This document shows positions 8,587-16,153 of a stretch of 64,000 nt of DNA, piece after piece (the stretch's first letter is position 1; every line of letters starts with the position of its first letter). Below the pieces are notes generated by a model. It had not been told where the DNA came from. It searched no databases and worked only from the letters and a program-made list of their open reading frames with translations. Made by a program: the position numbers and the translations under genes. Source of the stretch: Streptomyces sp. TLI_146 (lineage in GTDB: Bacteria; Actinomycetota; Actinomycetes; Streptomycetales; Streptomycetaceae); the NCBI RefSeq assembly GCF_002846415.1, contig NZ_PJMX01000001.1, positions 4,836,001 to 4,900,000 of the forward strand, given 5' to 3'.

Positions 8587-9135
8587 TCAGTCCAGGTCGT
8601 CGAAGGCGTCCGCGAACTCCAGCCCCGGCATCGCCACGTGCGCGACGAAGTCGTCCCGGGCGGGCCCGCGGCCGTTCTCGCGCCCCTGTGCGCGGTCGTA
8701 CCCGGCGGTGATGATCACCCAGACGGTCACCTCGCCGGACGCGCTGTCCCGTACGCCCCAGTCCTGGGCGAGCGCGCTGATGATGTTCAGACCGCGGCCC
8801 CCGCGCGCGGTGACCGAGGGTGTGGCCGGAATCGGCCGGGTCGGTCCGCCGCCGTCGGTCACCTCGACCGTCAGCCGGCCCGCCTTGTCGATGCGCCAGG
8901 CGGCCCGTACGTCCCCGTCGCCCACGTCCGCGCGCCCCAGCGGTCTGCCGTGCCGGCAGGCGTTGCTGAGCAGTTCCGACAGGACCAGTACGGCATCGTC
9001 CACGACCGGCTCCGACACTCCGCTGCCGAGCAGTTGCTCACGCATCCGGTGTCTTGCCTTGCCCACGCCCGCAGGGCCGTGGGGCACGGCCATGCTCGAC
9101 GACGTGGGCACCTCCTGTGCCACCACCAACGCCAC
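8587..9135 (-). CDS. RsbW-like ATP-binding regulatory protein
   Basis: 182 residues from the GTG at 9135-9133, which has AAGGAGG (9144-9150) eight nt upstream; an open frame continues to 9288 but lacks a ribosome site. The HATPase signatures are ELLSNACRHG (N box), VTDGGGPTRP (G1 region) and GGRGLNII (G2). The C-terminal 45 residues after VWVIITAGYD are charged and variable. The role is presumably anti-sigma kinase activity. The protein is cytoplasmic and has no adjacent antagonist. Confidence 0.85.
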   Translation of the reverse strand: MALVVAQEVPTSSSMAVPHGPAGVGKARHRMREQLLGSGVSEPVVDDAVLVLSELLSNACRHGRPLGRADVGDGDVRAAWRIDKAGRLTVEVTDGGGPTRPIPATPSVTARGGRGLNIISALAQDWGVRDSASGEVTVWVIITAGYDRAQGRENGRGPARDDFVAHVAMPGLEFADAFDDLD

Positions 9136-9374
9136 CCCCGAGACCTCCTTCACCCCACGCCACGGTGTGGATGCCCCAATGGACTGGACCGGAAACCGGC
9201 CAACCGGTGTCCGGTGACGCACTCGTAACGATCGAATACGGAACGAACGCGCCGGTGCACTCCCTGTCACCAGTATTACTGGTGACACGAGGGGGGAGGG
9301 CGACTACGTATGCGGCGCTCCCGGGGCGCTCTTGGGGAGCTTTCGCGGCGCTCCGCGAGACCCCGGGGGATGGC

Positions 9375-10202
9375 CTACAGGCGCCCCAACTGGTGCAGAA
9401 CCTGCTTCGGGCGATTGGTGATGATGGCCTCGACCCCGAGGCGTACGCACAGTTCGACGTCCTCCGGCTCGTTCACCGTCCAGACGTGGACCTGGTGGCC
9501 CGCCGCGTGCAACCGGTCGATGTAGCCGGGGTGATTGCGGACGATCCGCATGCCGGGGCCCGCGATCCGGGCGCCCGCGGGCAGCCGTCCGTCGCGCAGC
9601 CGGGGCGACAGGAACTGCATCAGATAGACGGTCGGGATGTCCGGCGCGGCCGCGGCGACGCGGTGCAGGGAGCGCGCGGAGAAGCTCATGATGCGTACGG
9701 GCGACGTCTCGCCGGCCGGCGGCGGCTCGGCCAGGCCGAACCGCTTGAGCAGGTGCAGCAGTCGCTCCTCGACCTGCCCGGCCCAGCGGGTGGGGTGCTT
9801 GGTCTCGATGGCCAGCTCGATGCGGCGGCCCGCGTCGGCGACGAGCTCCAGGAGCCGTTCGAGGGTGAGGACGGAGGTGAAGGACGGGTCGCCCCAGTCC
9901 GGGCTCTCCTCGCTGTCCTTCCAGGAGCCGAAGTCGAGCGCCGAGAGCTCGGAGAGCTCCAGGGCGGAGACGGCGCCGCGGCCGTTGGAGGTCCGGTTGA
10001 CGCGGCGGTCGTGGACGCAGACGAGATGGCCGTCGGCGGTGAGCCGGACGTCGCACTCCAGGGCGTCCGCGCCGTCCTCGATGGCCTTCACGTACGCGGC
10101 GAGGGTGTGCTCGGGCGCGTCCTCGGAGGCGCCTCGGTGGGCGACCACCTGGATGGAGGCCCGGTGGGGCGTATGACTGTCGTGCTGCCGTGCTTGGGTC
10201 AC
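9375..10202 (-). CDS. Glycerophosphodiester phosphodiesterase (GlpQ/UgpQ type)
   Basis: 275 residues from the GTG at 10202, giving VTQARQHDS then VVAHRGASEDAPEHTLAAY. It hydrolyses glycerophosphodiesters to glycerol 3-phosphate and an alcohol. Catalytic and metal residues of the TIM-barrel family are all seen: HRG, ALECDVRLTADG (E and D) and VCVHD. The later motifs IETKHP and HVWTVNEPEDV are also typical. There is no signal peptide from this start, so the enzyme should be cytoplasmic. The frame stays open to 10415, but that extension is Cys/Ser-rich and unlike the family. Confidence 0.9.
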   Translation of the reverse strand: MTQARQHDSHTPHRASIQVVAHRGASEDAPEHTLAAYVKAIEDGADALECDVRLTADGHLVCVHDRRVNRTSNGRGAVSALELSELSALDFGSWKDSEESPDWGDPSFTSVLTLERLLELVADAGRRIELAIETKHPTRWAGQVEERLLHLLKRFGLAEPPPAGETSPVRIMSFSARSLHRVAAAAPDIPTVYLMQFLSPRLRDGRLPAGARIAGPGMRIVRNHPGYIDRLHAAGHQVHVWTVNEPEDVELCVRLGVEAIITNRPKQVLHQLGRL

Positions 10203-10454
10203 CGCGTCATCGTGCCACTGCGGAGGGGGCGAAGGGCGGCTTGCGGGCGGGTGCCCGGTCGCCGGGAGCACGGATACACAGCTCCTGCTTACAGTGGCCT
10301 GACAGCTTGTGGGAAAAGCTGAGCCCTGACATGTGCACACGTCCGCACCGTGCGATACGCGATTGTCGGACCCCTGACGCACCATGGTCGGTGTCGCGTC
10401 CCCAAGTCGAAACATACCGACCCCGAGACTGAGTGGAACCGAGGAGAGAGAGCT

Positions 10455-12116
10455 GTGAGCACCGAGAACGAGGGCACCGCGGTCCCGGCCGTCCCGCCTG
10501 CCCCGTCGTCAGCACCGCCCGCGCCTCCCGCCCCTCCCGTGACGTCCGAGGAGGCCGCGGCGTCCGCTTCGGCGGCCGAGCCCGCAGCTCCGCAGGCCGA
10601 GCCGGTGGCTCCGTCCCCGAAGGCCGAGCCCGCGGCCACGCACGCGACGGCGGAGCCGACGGCCGCGCCGGAGGCGGCGAGCGGGCCGGAGCCGACCTCC
10701 GTCCCGGAGCCGACCTCCGTACAGAAGGCGGCTTCCGAGCAGGCGCCCCCCGGGCAGGTGCCGACTTCCGCACAGGAGGCGGCCTCCCCGCACCAGCCCG
10801 CGCCCGAGGCGCACGACCCCGTCACCGCGCAGCTGCCCGGCGGCCCGGTGCACGCCGATCCGTACGGCGGGGCGCCCGCCACGCACGCGCAGGGGCCCGC
10901 CGGCGGTTGGCCGACGCCCCCGCCCGCGCTGCCCGGGTACGGCGGCGGAGGCGGCGGCCCGGTCTGGGGCGCGCCCGTGCCCGAGCCGCAGGGCCCGCGC
11001 CGAGGCCGCGGCGGCCTGGTCGCGGCCGTCCTGGTGGCCGCGCTGGTCGCGGGTGGCGTCGGCGGTGCCATCGGCTACTGGGCGTCGGACCGCGAGGACG
11101 GCTCCAGCGGCTCGACCACGGTCTCGGCGTCCGACACCCCGAAGGACTTCAAGCGCGACCCGGGCACGGTCGCGGCGGTCGCCGCCAAGGCGCTGCCGAG
11201 CGTCGTGACGATCCAGGCGGAGGGCAACGACGGCGAGGGCGGCACCGGCACCGGCTTCGTCTACGACCGCGAGGGCCACATCGTCACCAACAACCACGTG
11301 GTGGCCTCCGCTGCCAACAGCGGCAGGCTGACGGCGACGTTCTCCAACGGCAAGAAGTACGACGCCGAGGTGGTCGGCCGGGCGCAGGGCTACGACGTGG
11401 CCGTCATCAAGCTCAAGAACGCCCCGTCCAACCTGGTCCCGCTCGCCCTCGGCAACTCGGACCAGGTCGCCGTCGGAGACTCGACGATCGCGATCGGCGC
11501 GCCCTTCGGCCTCTCCAACACGGTCACCACGGGCATCATCAGCGCCAAGAACCGCCCGGTGTCGTCCAGCGACGGCGCCAGCCCCAAGGCGTCGTACATG
11601 AGCGCCCTCCAGACCGACGCCTCCATCAACCCGGGCAACTCGGGCGGTCCGCTGCTCGATTCGCGCGGCGCGGTCATCGGCATCAACTCGGCCATCCAGT
11701 CGGCCGGCAGCGGCGGCTTCGGCCAGTCGCAGGCGGGCTCCATCGGCCTGGGCTTCGCCATCCCGGTCAACCAGGCGAAGAACGTGGCGGAGCAGCTAAT
11801 CAAGACCGGCAAGCCGGTCTACCCGGTGATCGGCGCGACCGTCGCCATGGACGAGAAGGGCCAGGGCGCCAAGATCTCCCCGCAGGCGTCCGGCGGCACC
11901 GCGGCCGTGGTCGCCGGCGGCCCGGCGGACAAGGCGGGCCTCAAGCCCGGCGACGTCATCACCAAGTTCGGCGACACGGTGATCGACAGCGGCCCGACCC
12001 TGATCAGCGAGATCTGGACGCACAAGCCGGGCGACCAGGTCCAGCTCACGTACAAGCGCGACGGCAAGGAGGCGACGGTCACGGTCACCCTGGGCGAGCG
12101 CACGGGCGACAGCTGA
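10455..12116 (+). CDS. Membrane-anchored HtrA/DegP-type serine protease with PDZ domain
   Basis: 553 residues from the GTG at 10455, behind GAGGAGAG. Residues 1-185 are a long cytoplasmic Ala/Pro/Glu-rich tail; 187-208 form one membrane span; the protease domain follows outside the cell. The catalytic triad is H281 (TNNHVV), D314 (YDVAV) and S396 (GNSGGPL). A PDZ domain covers about 455-548 (GGPADKAGLKPGDVITKFG). Such proteases degrade misfolded envelope proteins. The Pro-rich tail is longer than in most bacterial HtrA proteins but usual for Streptomyces. Confidence 0.95.
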   Translation: MSTENEGTAVPAVPPAPSSAPPAPPAPPVTSEEAAASASAAEPAAPQAEPVAPSPKAEPAATHATAEPTAAPEAASGPEPTSVPEPTSVQKAASEQAPPGQVPTSAQEAASPHQPAPEAHDPVTAQLPGGPVHADPYGGAPATHAQGPAGGWPTPPPALPGYGGGGGGPVWGAPVPEPQGPRRGRGGLVAAVLVAALVAGGVGGAIGYWASDREDGSSGSTTVSASDTPKDFKRDPGTVAAVAAKALPSVVTIQAEGNDGEGGTGTGFVYDREGHIVTNNHVVASAANSGRLTATFSNGKKYDAEVVGRAQGYDVAVIKLKNAPSNLVPLALGNSDQVAVGDSTIAIGAPFGLSNTVTTGIISAKNRPVSSSDGASPKASYMSALQTDASINPGNSGGPLLDSRGAVIGINSAIQSAGSGGFGQSQAGSIGLGFAIPVNQAKNVAEQLIKTGKPVYPVIGATVAMDEKGQGAKISPQASGGTAAVVAGGPADKAGLKPGDVITKFGDTVIDSGPTLISEIWTHKPGDQVQLTYKRDGKEATVTVTLGERTGDS

Positions 12117-12225
12117 CCCCCTCGGCCACGCCACGGAGGCCCGTCCGTCCCCGGCCGGGCCTCCGCACCACGATGGCCCCTCCGCTAGGCTGTAGCAGCC
12201 CCGACGCCGGTCGGCACGGGGCGAG

Positions 12226-12310
12226 GGTGGGTTGCCCGAGCGGCCTAAGGGAACGGTCTTGAAAACCGTCGTGGCGCGAGTCACCGTGGGTTCAAATCCC
12301 ACACCCACCG
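12226..12310 (+). tRNA. tRNA-Ser(TGA)
   Basis: 85 nt. The acceptor GGTGGGT (12226-12232) pairs with ACCCACC (12303-12309), with discriminator G. The anticodon loop CTTGAAA gives TGA. A long variable arm, as expected for serine, is followed by the T arm GTGGGTTCAAATCCCAC. CCA is not encoded. Confidence 0.97.
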
Positions 12311-12332
12311 CGTGTACGGGCCATGGCCCGTG

Positions 12333-12373
12333 AAAAAAGAGGTGCCCCGGACATCCGGGGCACCTCTTTTTTT
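12333..12373. terminator. Strong bidirectional intrinsic terminator
   Basis: AAAAAAGAGGTGCCCCGG, a 4-nt loop, then its complement running into seven Ts. It terminates the tRNA-Ser transcript rightward and the wall-protein gene leftward. Confidence 0.9.
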
Positions 12374-12421
12374 GCTGCCGGGGCGCCTCGTCAGGTTGAG
12401 GTGGCCCGGCTTCCGTACGGA

Positions 12422-13564
12422 TCAGACGCCGGCGGTCGCGCGGCGGCGGCGCAGGAGGGCGAAGCCGGCGGCGCCGAGGGCCGCGGCGCCCGTGCCGCCC
12501 GCGTACAGCGCCGTGTTGTCGCTGCCCTGGTCCTTGACCTCGGCACCGGCGGCGACACCGCCCTGGGGGACGGTCCGGGTGCCCGCCGAGTGGGTGGACG
12601 CGGCCGGGGCGGGCGTGGTGGACGACTTGGCCGGAACCGACGACTTGGCCGGGGCGGCCGCCGCGCAGCCCTTGGGCAGGGACGGGAACGGGCTGATCGC
12701 GTAAGGGGTGTTGCCGCCCTGGGTGCGCTGGCCAAGCTTCGGCGTCGCGGTGTCAGCACCGATGATCTTGATGCCCATGGCGCCGTCGACCGGGTGGGCG
12801 CGGTCTGCGGCGGCCAGCACCTTGCGCGAGGCGTCACGCAGCTGGGCCTTCGGACCGGCCGGGCCGTTGGTCAGCTTCACCGAGAGGCCCTCGCCGAAGA
12901 CGCTGGGGACGATCTGCGTCACCGTGCAGCCGGCGCGGGTGCTGCTGAACTCCGAGGAGAGCTTGCCGGTCGAGCTGTTGAGGACCACGTACATCCCGTG
13001 CACATACGCGTCGGCGTCGCCGCCCACGGCCTGGGTCTCCAGGATCTTGTCCATGTGCCCCTTGGAGACGAACTCTGCGCGGTAGTGGCCGTTGGAGAAC
13101 TTGTGGACCGCGATCTTCTCGCCGTTGACGAGCGTGAACGAGGAGTCGCCGCCCAGGTCGGCGCCGCAGCCCGCGGGAAGCTTGGGGAACGGGGTGTTCT
13201 TCGCCGCGTGCTCACCGCCCTCGACCCACTGGGAGAACGTCGGCACGGCCGTGCTGGTTCCCATGACGGCGATCCCGGCCGCCATGTCCTGCGTGTGCGC
13301 CTTGTCGACGGTGGCGACGATCTTGCCCTTGCCGTCCCTGAGTTCGGCCTTCGGGCCCGACTTCACGGCGTTGGTGAGCGTCACCGAGAGCCCCGTACGC
13401 ACCGAGGGGATGGTCGCGACCGACGTGCACTTCTCGGGGGCGGTGGCCGCGGCGCCGCCCGGCGTGGCGGCGAGTGCGGCGGACGGGGTGAGGAGGGCCC
13501 CGGCGAGTGCGGCCGTGGCGATCGCGGCGTGAACGGTGACGCGGCGGGAGGTGTAGGTCGACAT
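12422..13564 (-). CDS. Secreted wall- or membrane-anchored protein with two tandem ~90-residue repeats
   Basis: 380 residues from the ATG at 13564, which has GGAG seven nt upstream. Residues 1-32 form a signal peptide (ALAATPGG). Two homologous units follow. The first starts CTSVATIPSVRTGLSVTLTN; the second starts CTVTQIVPSVFGEGLSVKLT. Both contain the pattern PKA-LRD-K-A-DKAH/DRAH and end PFPKLPAGC or PFPSLPKGC. After a Pro/Ala/Ser linker the C-terminus reads VPQGGVAAGAE, a hydrophobic stretch and RRRR, the layout of sortase substrates but without canonical LPxTG or LAxTG. Function is unknown. Confidence 0.8.
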   Translation of the reverse strand: MSTYTSRRVTVHAAIATAALAGALLTPSAALAATPGGAAATAPEKCTSVATIPSVRTGLSVTLTNAVKSGPKAELRDGKGKIVATVDKAHTQDMAAGIAVMGTSTAVPTFSQWVEGGEHAAKNTPFPKLPAGCGADLGGDSSFTLVNGEKIAVHKFSNGHYRAEFVSKGHMDKILETQAVGGDADAYVHGMYVVLNSSTGKLSSEFSSTRAGCTVTQIVPSVFGEGLSVKLTNGPAGPKAQLRDASRKVLAAADRAHPVDGAMGIKIIGADTATPKLGQRTQGGNTPYAISPFPSLPKGCAAAAPAKSSVPAKSSTTPAPAASTHSAGTRTVPQGGVAAGAEVKDQGSDNTALYAGGTGAAALGAAGFALLRRRRATAGV

Positions 13565-13959
13565 GAACGACTCCATGAAGCTGATCGGCCATCTGGGCCG
13601 GAGTGAGTGAGGAGGTGGAGAGTCGCAATGCCGCCCGCTCTGTCGGGTGGGGCCGTTGAGGCTGGGCGGTGGCTGCAGAAGAAAATCTATGCAGCGGCTG
13701 TGCGTGAACCGTACGTGCCATGTCACGGGCGTGTGACAGGCGATCAGCTTGATGACCTGCGGGGATGTGGGGATGTGGGGATACGGGGATGCGGTGGGAT
13801 AGCGGCGACGCGGGGATCGCGGTGCCGCGGGCGTGGGGCGTACGTAAGGGGCCCCGGCCCATGGGTGGTGCCCCTTACAGGTGTGCACACGCATGATCGG
13901 GGCGTGCGCGGATGACAGGTGTGTACGCGGATGACAGGGGGGGGTACGCGAACGCCCCC
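13565..13959. other. 395-bp intergenic region with G-rich repeats
   Basis: It carries the promoter side of the wall-protein gene and the 3-prime end of the prim-pol gene. It holds the tandem GGGGATGT-type repeat at 13761-13792. It also has two near copies of ATGACAGG/GTGTACGCGGATGACA around 13911-13937. No other gene is visible. Confidence 0.6.
13761..13792 (+). repeat. Four-copy 8-bp G-tract repeat, possible G-quadruplex
   Basis: GGGGATGT, GGGGATGT, GGGGATAC, GGGGATGC in succession give four G4 runs separated by 4 nt, a canonical intramolecular quadruplex pattern. It lies about 200 bp upstream of the leftward wall-protein start. Confidence 0.6.
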
Positions 13960-15006
13960 TCAGTACGCCGTCGTCAACCGTGCCGCCGACGCGATCGTCG
14001 CCCGTGCCTCCCGCTCCGTGAGGCCGGTCCGTACCGCGGCGGCGGTGAGGTGGTCGGCCAGCGCGTCGCCGATGCCGTTCTCGTAGGCGCGGCAGGCGGC
14101 CCAGAACAGGCGGGTGTTGCGCTGGCCCTCGTGGGCGGCGAGGACGAACTGCACCAGCCCGTGGCCCCGGTCGGCGCCGTGTGCCCGGGGGTGGTGGGCG
14201 CGCGCCGGGGGCGTGAGCAGATCGAGGAGCGCGCCGGGGCAGGGCGCGGGTGCCAGATGGGCCGTTCCCGGGGCGAGCCGGTAGACGCCGTTGCTGGTCA
14301 GCGAGCCGGGGCCGACCAGATAGCCGCCCGCGCCCCGGACGTCGATCCCGGGCGCCAGCCGGCTCGCGGAGTTGGGGACGACCCGGTCGGGCGGTCCGGT
14401 CAGCCAGATGTGCCGTCCACCGCTGGGCGTGATCACGACGACCGTCTCCGGGATCGTGAACAGGTGCCGCAGCGCCAGGTGTTGGAGGGCCGCCACGGAC
14501 TCGGGCGGCGGGTCGGCGGTGAGCGGCATGAAGGGCGGCGACGGCGACGGCCGCACCGCCCCCGGGACGCGCTGCGGCGGGACCGACGACCGTTCCGCCG
14601 CTCCCGCCGGCGCGTCCGTCGCACCGGGAGCCGAGCCCGGCACCGCCCCCACGTACCCGTCGGCCGCCTGCTCCGGCTGCCCCGGCTTCATCGTGTCCAG
14701 GTCGATCCCGATGAGATGGTGCGGCGGCCGCCCGCAGGCGATGCCGTACCCGGTGGCCCAGGGGGCGGCCGCGAACAGCGCCCGTACGGCCGCCGGATCC
14801 GTGGTCGCGTCGTGCACCCCGTGCCCCGGCAGCCCGCACTCGCCCCGGCAGGGCGCGGGCTGCGGCTCGTCGTGGTGCGGTGAGCGCAGCGCGGGGAGCT
14901 TCGAACGGGACAGCGGAATGACGGGGAGCCCGCGCTCGGCGACGGAGAGAGCGTGGGCGAGGGCCAGGGTGGAGGCATGCCGGTCGATGGTGGCCATGCC
15001 TTCCAT
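13960..15006 (-). CDS. Bifunctional DNA primase/polymerase (prim-pol) domain protein
   Basis: 348 residues, one AEP-type prim-pol domain. The three catalytic motifs are visible: GIDLDT (metal-binding D-x-D, about 100-105), SGGRHIWL (about 206-213) and IDVRGAGGYLVGPGS (about 232-246). A cysteine cluster C-R-G-E-C-GLPGHGVH at about 53-65 suits zinc binding. Such enzymes make primers or copy DNA, often on mobile elements; this one stands alone on the chromosome with no helicase fused. The start at 15006 lacks a clear ribosome site. A LexA-like box abuts it. Confidence 0.88.
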   Translation of the reverse strand: MEGMATIDRHASTLALAHALSVAERGLPVIPLSRSKLPALRSPHHDEPQPAPCRGECGLPGHGVHDATTDPAAVRALFAAAPWATGYGIACGRPPHHLIGIDLDTMKPGQPEQAADGYVGAVPGSAPGATDAPAGAAERSSVPPQRVPGAVRPSPSPPFMPLTADPPPESVAALQHLALRHLFTIPETVVVITPSGGRHIWLTGPPDRVVPNSASRLAPGIDVRGAGGYLVGPGSLTSNGVYRLAPGTAHLAPAPCPGALLDLLTPPARAHHPRAHGADRGHGLVQFVLAAHEGQRNTRLFWAACRAYENGIGDALADHLTAAAVRTGLTEREARATIASAARLTTAY

Positions 15007-15008
15007 GT

Positions 15009-15024
15009 TCGTACGAGTGTTCGA
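15009..15024 (-). promoter_or_regulatory. Near-consensus LexA (SOS) box in front of the prim-pol gene
   Basis: Read in the direction of the gene the sequence is TCGAACACTCGTACGA, matching the actinobacterial SOS box TCGAAC-N4-GTTCGA at 11 of 12 fixed positions. It ends 2 bp before the start codon, so bound LexA would block initiation. Confidence 0.5.
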
Positions 15025-15499
15025 AAAAGGGAAGCGGGAAACGGTTCGGGTTCCCGTGGGGTCGGGGAGTGCGAGGAGGGGGACGGGAGGGGGCGGGCTG
15101 CGGGCGTGGGCTGACCGGCTGCGGGGGCCTGTGGCGGGCGGATACGGGGCCGGAAGGGGCGGGAGGTGGGTGTGCGGCAGGCGAGGCGCGTGCGTCCGTC
15201 ACCCCGGTGACGGGAGGGTGGCGCGGAAGATTGGCCGAAAATGCGCTGAAACGGTTCTCCTCCCTTGTGGGCCGGTGTGTGACGCGGTGCGTCTGGGTCG
15301 GCATGAGAGCTCTGGGGTTTTGGAGTCGTGTTGGTGGTTTATCGACATGTCCTCACGCTTGCGGGCGAAACGCGCCGACTGGGCTGGTTCGACGGGGATT
15401 CGGTGGGCAACTCTGATCTCGCGACGTCGCAACAGCGTCCGGGGCGGTCGGCCAACTTCCCCGGAACAAGCCGTACTTCTGGTTCCTGGAGGAATAGAC
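15025..15499. other. 475-bp intergenic region, nothing recognised
   Basis: It separates the leftward prim-pol gene from the small secreted protein. I see no long hairpin, RNA gene or convincing open frame. The sequence after about 15230 is less GC-rich and presumably holds the promoter of the secreted-protein gene. Confidence 0.5.
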
Positions 15500-15805
15500 A
15501 TGGCACACATCCGCACCGCCCGCGTCATGGCCGCCGTCGCCGCCCTGCCTCTCGCAGTGGGGCTCTTCACGGGGGTGGCCGCCGCGGACAACGGCTCCTT
15601 CGCGGACCACGGATCGAACGCGGCAGTGGCGACCGTCAGCGGGAGCGGCGTCGGGCACGACAACAACGGGAACTCGTCCACCACGCAGCAGCAGGCGGTG
15701 GGTTCAGGCGCCTCGAACCAGAGCAACACCGCCCAGGTGAACGGATCCGCCTTCACGGCGATCCGTCAGGACAACGTGTCGGTCAACTTCACCAACCTCT
15801 GGTGA
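15500..15805 (+). CDS. Small secreted Asn/Gln/Ser-rich protein
   Basis: 101 residues from the ATG at 15500, behind GGAGG (15488-15492). Residues 1-29 form a signal peptide ending GVAAA. The roughly 72-residue mature chain is rich in Asn, Ser, Gly and Gln, has no cysteine, and contains NNGNSSTTQQQAVGSGASNQ and AFTAIRQDNVSVNF. The alternating Q/N spacing recalls curlin-type repeats, but it is neither a chaplin nor a rodlin by motif. An extracellular, possibly surface-assembling role is inference. Confidence 0.8.
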   Translation: MAHIRTARVMAAVAALPLAVGLFTGVAAADNGSFADHGSNAAVATVSGSGVGHDNNGNSSTTQQQAVGSGASNQSNTAQVNGSAFTAIRQDNVSVNFTNLW

Positions 15806-16000
15806 GCCGGGGCCCCTCGGGGTCGGGGTCAGTGGGGTGAACGACTGCCCGGGTGGCGGCGCTGCGGCGCGGCCACCCGGGCGGTTGTGTGTCCGGGGGT
15901 GGGGGGACGCGCGTGCGTACGCGTACGCGTGGGCGTCTGCTGTGCGGTCTCCGGGCCGATTGCCCCCCGGGCGTGCTCACGCGCACGCGTCGATGCCTGC

Positions 16001-16040
16001 GGGGCTGCGGGGCTGTGGGGCTGTGGGGCTGTGGGGCTAA
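16001..16040 (+). repeat. Five-copy 8-bp G-tract repeat, possible G-quadruplex
   Basis: GGGGCTGC, three GGGGCTGT and GGGGCTAA follow one another, giving five G4 runs spaced 4 nt apart. It sits 36 bp upstream of the -35 of the acyl-CoA dehydrogenase operon. Confidence 0.65.
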
Positions 16041-16075
16041 GGGTCCGTGGGTCTATGGCGGCGTCGGCATGAGCA

Positions 16076-16109
16076 TTGACACGGCGGCCATATCTGACGG
16101 ACAGTCAGA
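16076..16109 (+). promoter_or_regulatory. Promoter with overlapping palindromic operator before the igr-like operon
   Basis: A perfect TTGACA -35 (16076-16081) is followed 17-18 nt later by a weak -10. The palindrome TCTGACGGACAGTCAGA (16093-16109; 6-bp arms, 5-bp gap) covers the spacer and -10. This geometry is typical of TetR-family repression. No regulator gene is nearby. Confidence 0.55.
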
Positions 16110-16153
16110 AACCCCGCCCGTAAGCGTACGTCCGGACTCCGGAGGCCGCCGCC

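Larger units (their letters stand above)
15806..16153. other. 348-bp intergenic region with repeats and an operator-like site
   Basis: It contains a five-copy GGGGCTGT repeat at 16001-16040 and a TTGACA/palindrome promoter region at 16076-16109. The left half has alternating CGTACGCGTACGCG sequence near 15912-15930 but no gene that I can support. Confidence 0.6.

Noticed and set aside
10433..12262. Overlapping 609-codon frame across the HtrA gene and tRNA-Ser
   Set aside because: It would read through a tRNA; codon bias supports the HtrA frame only.
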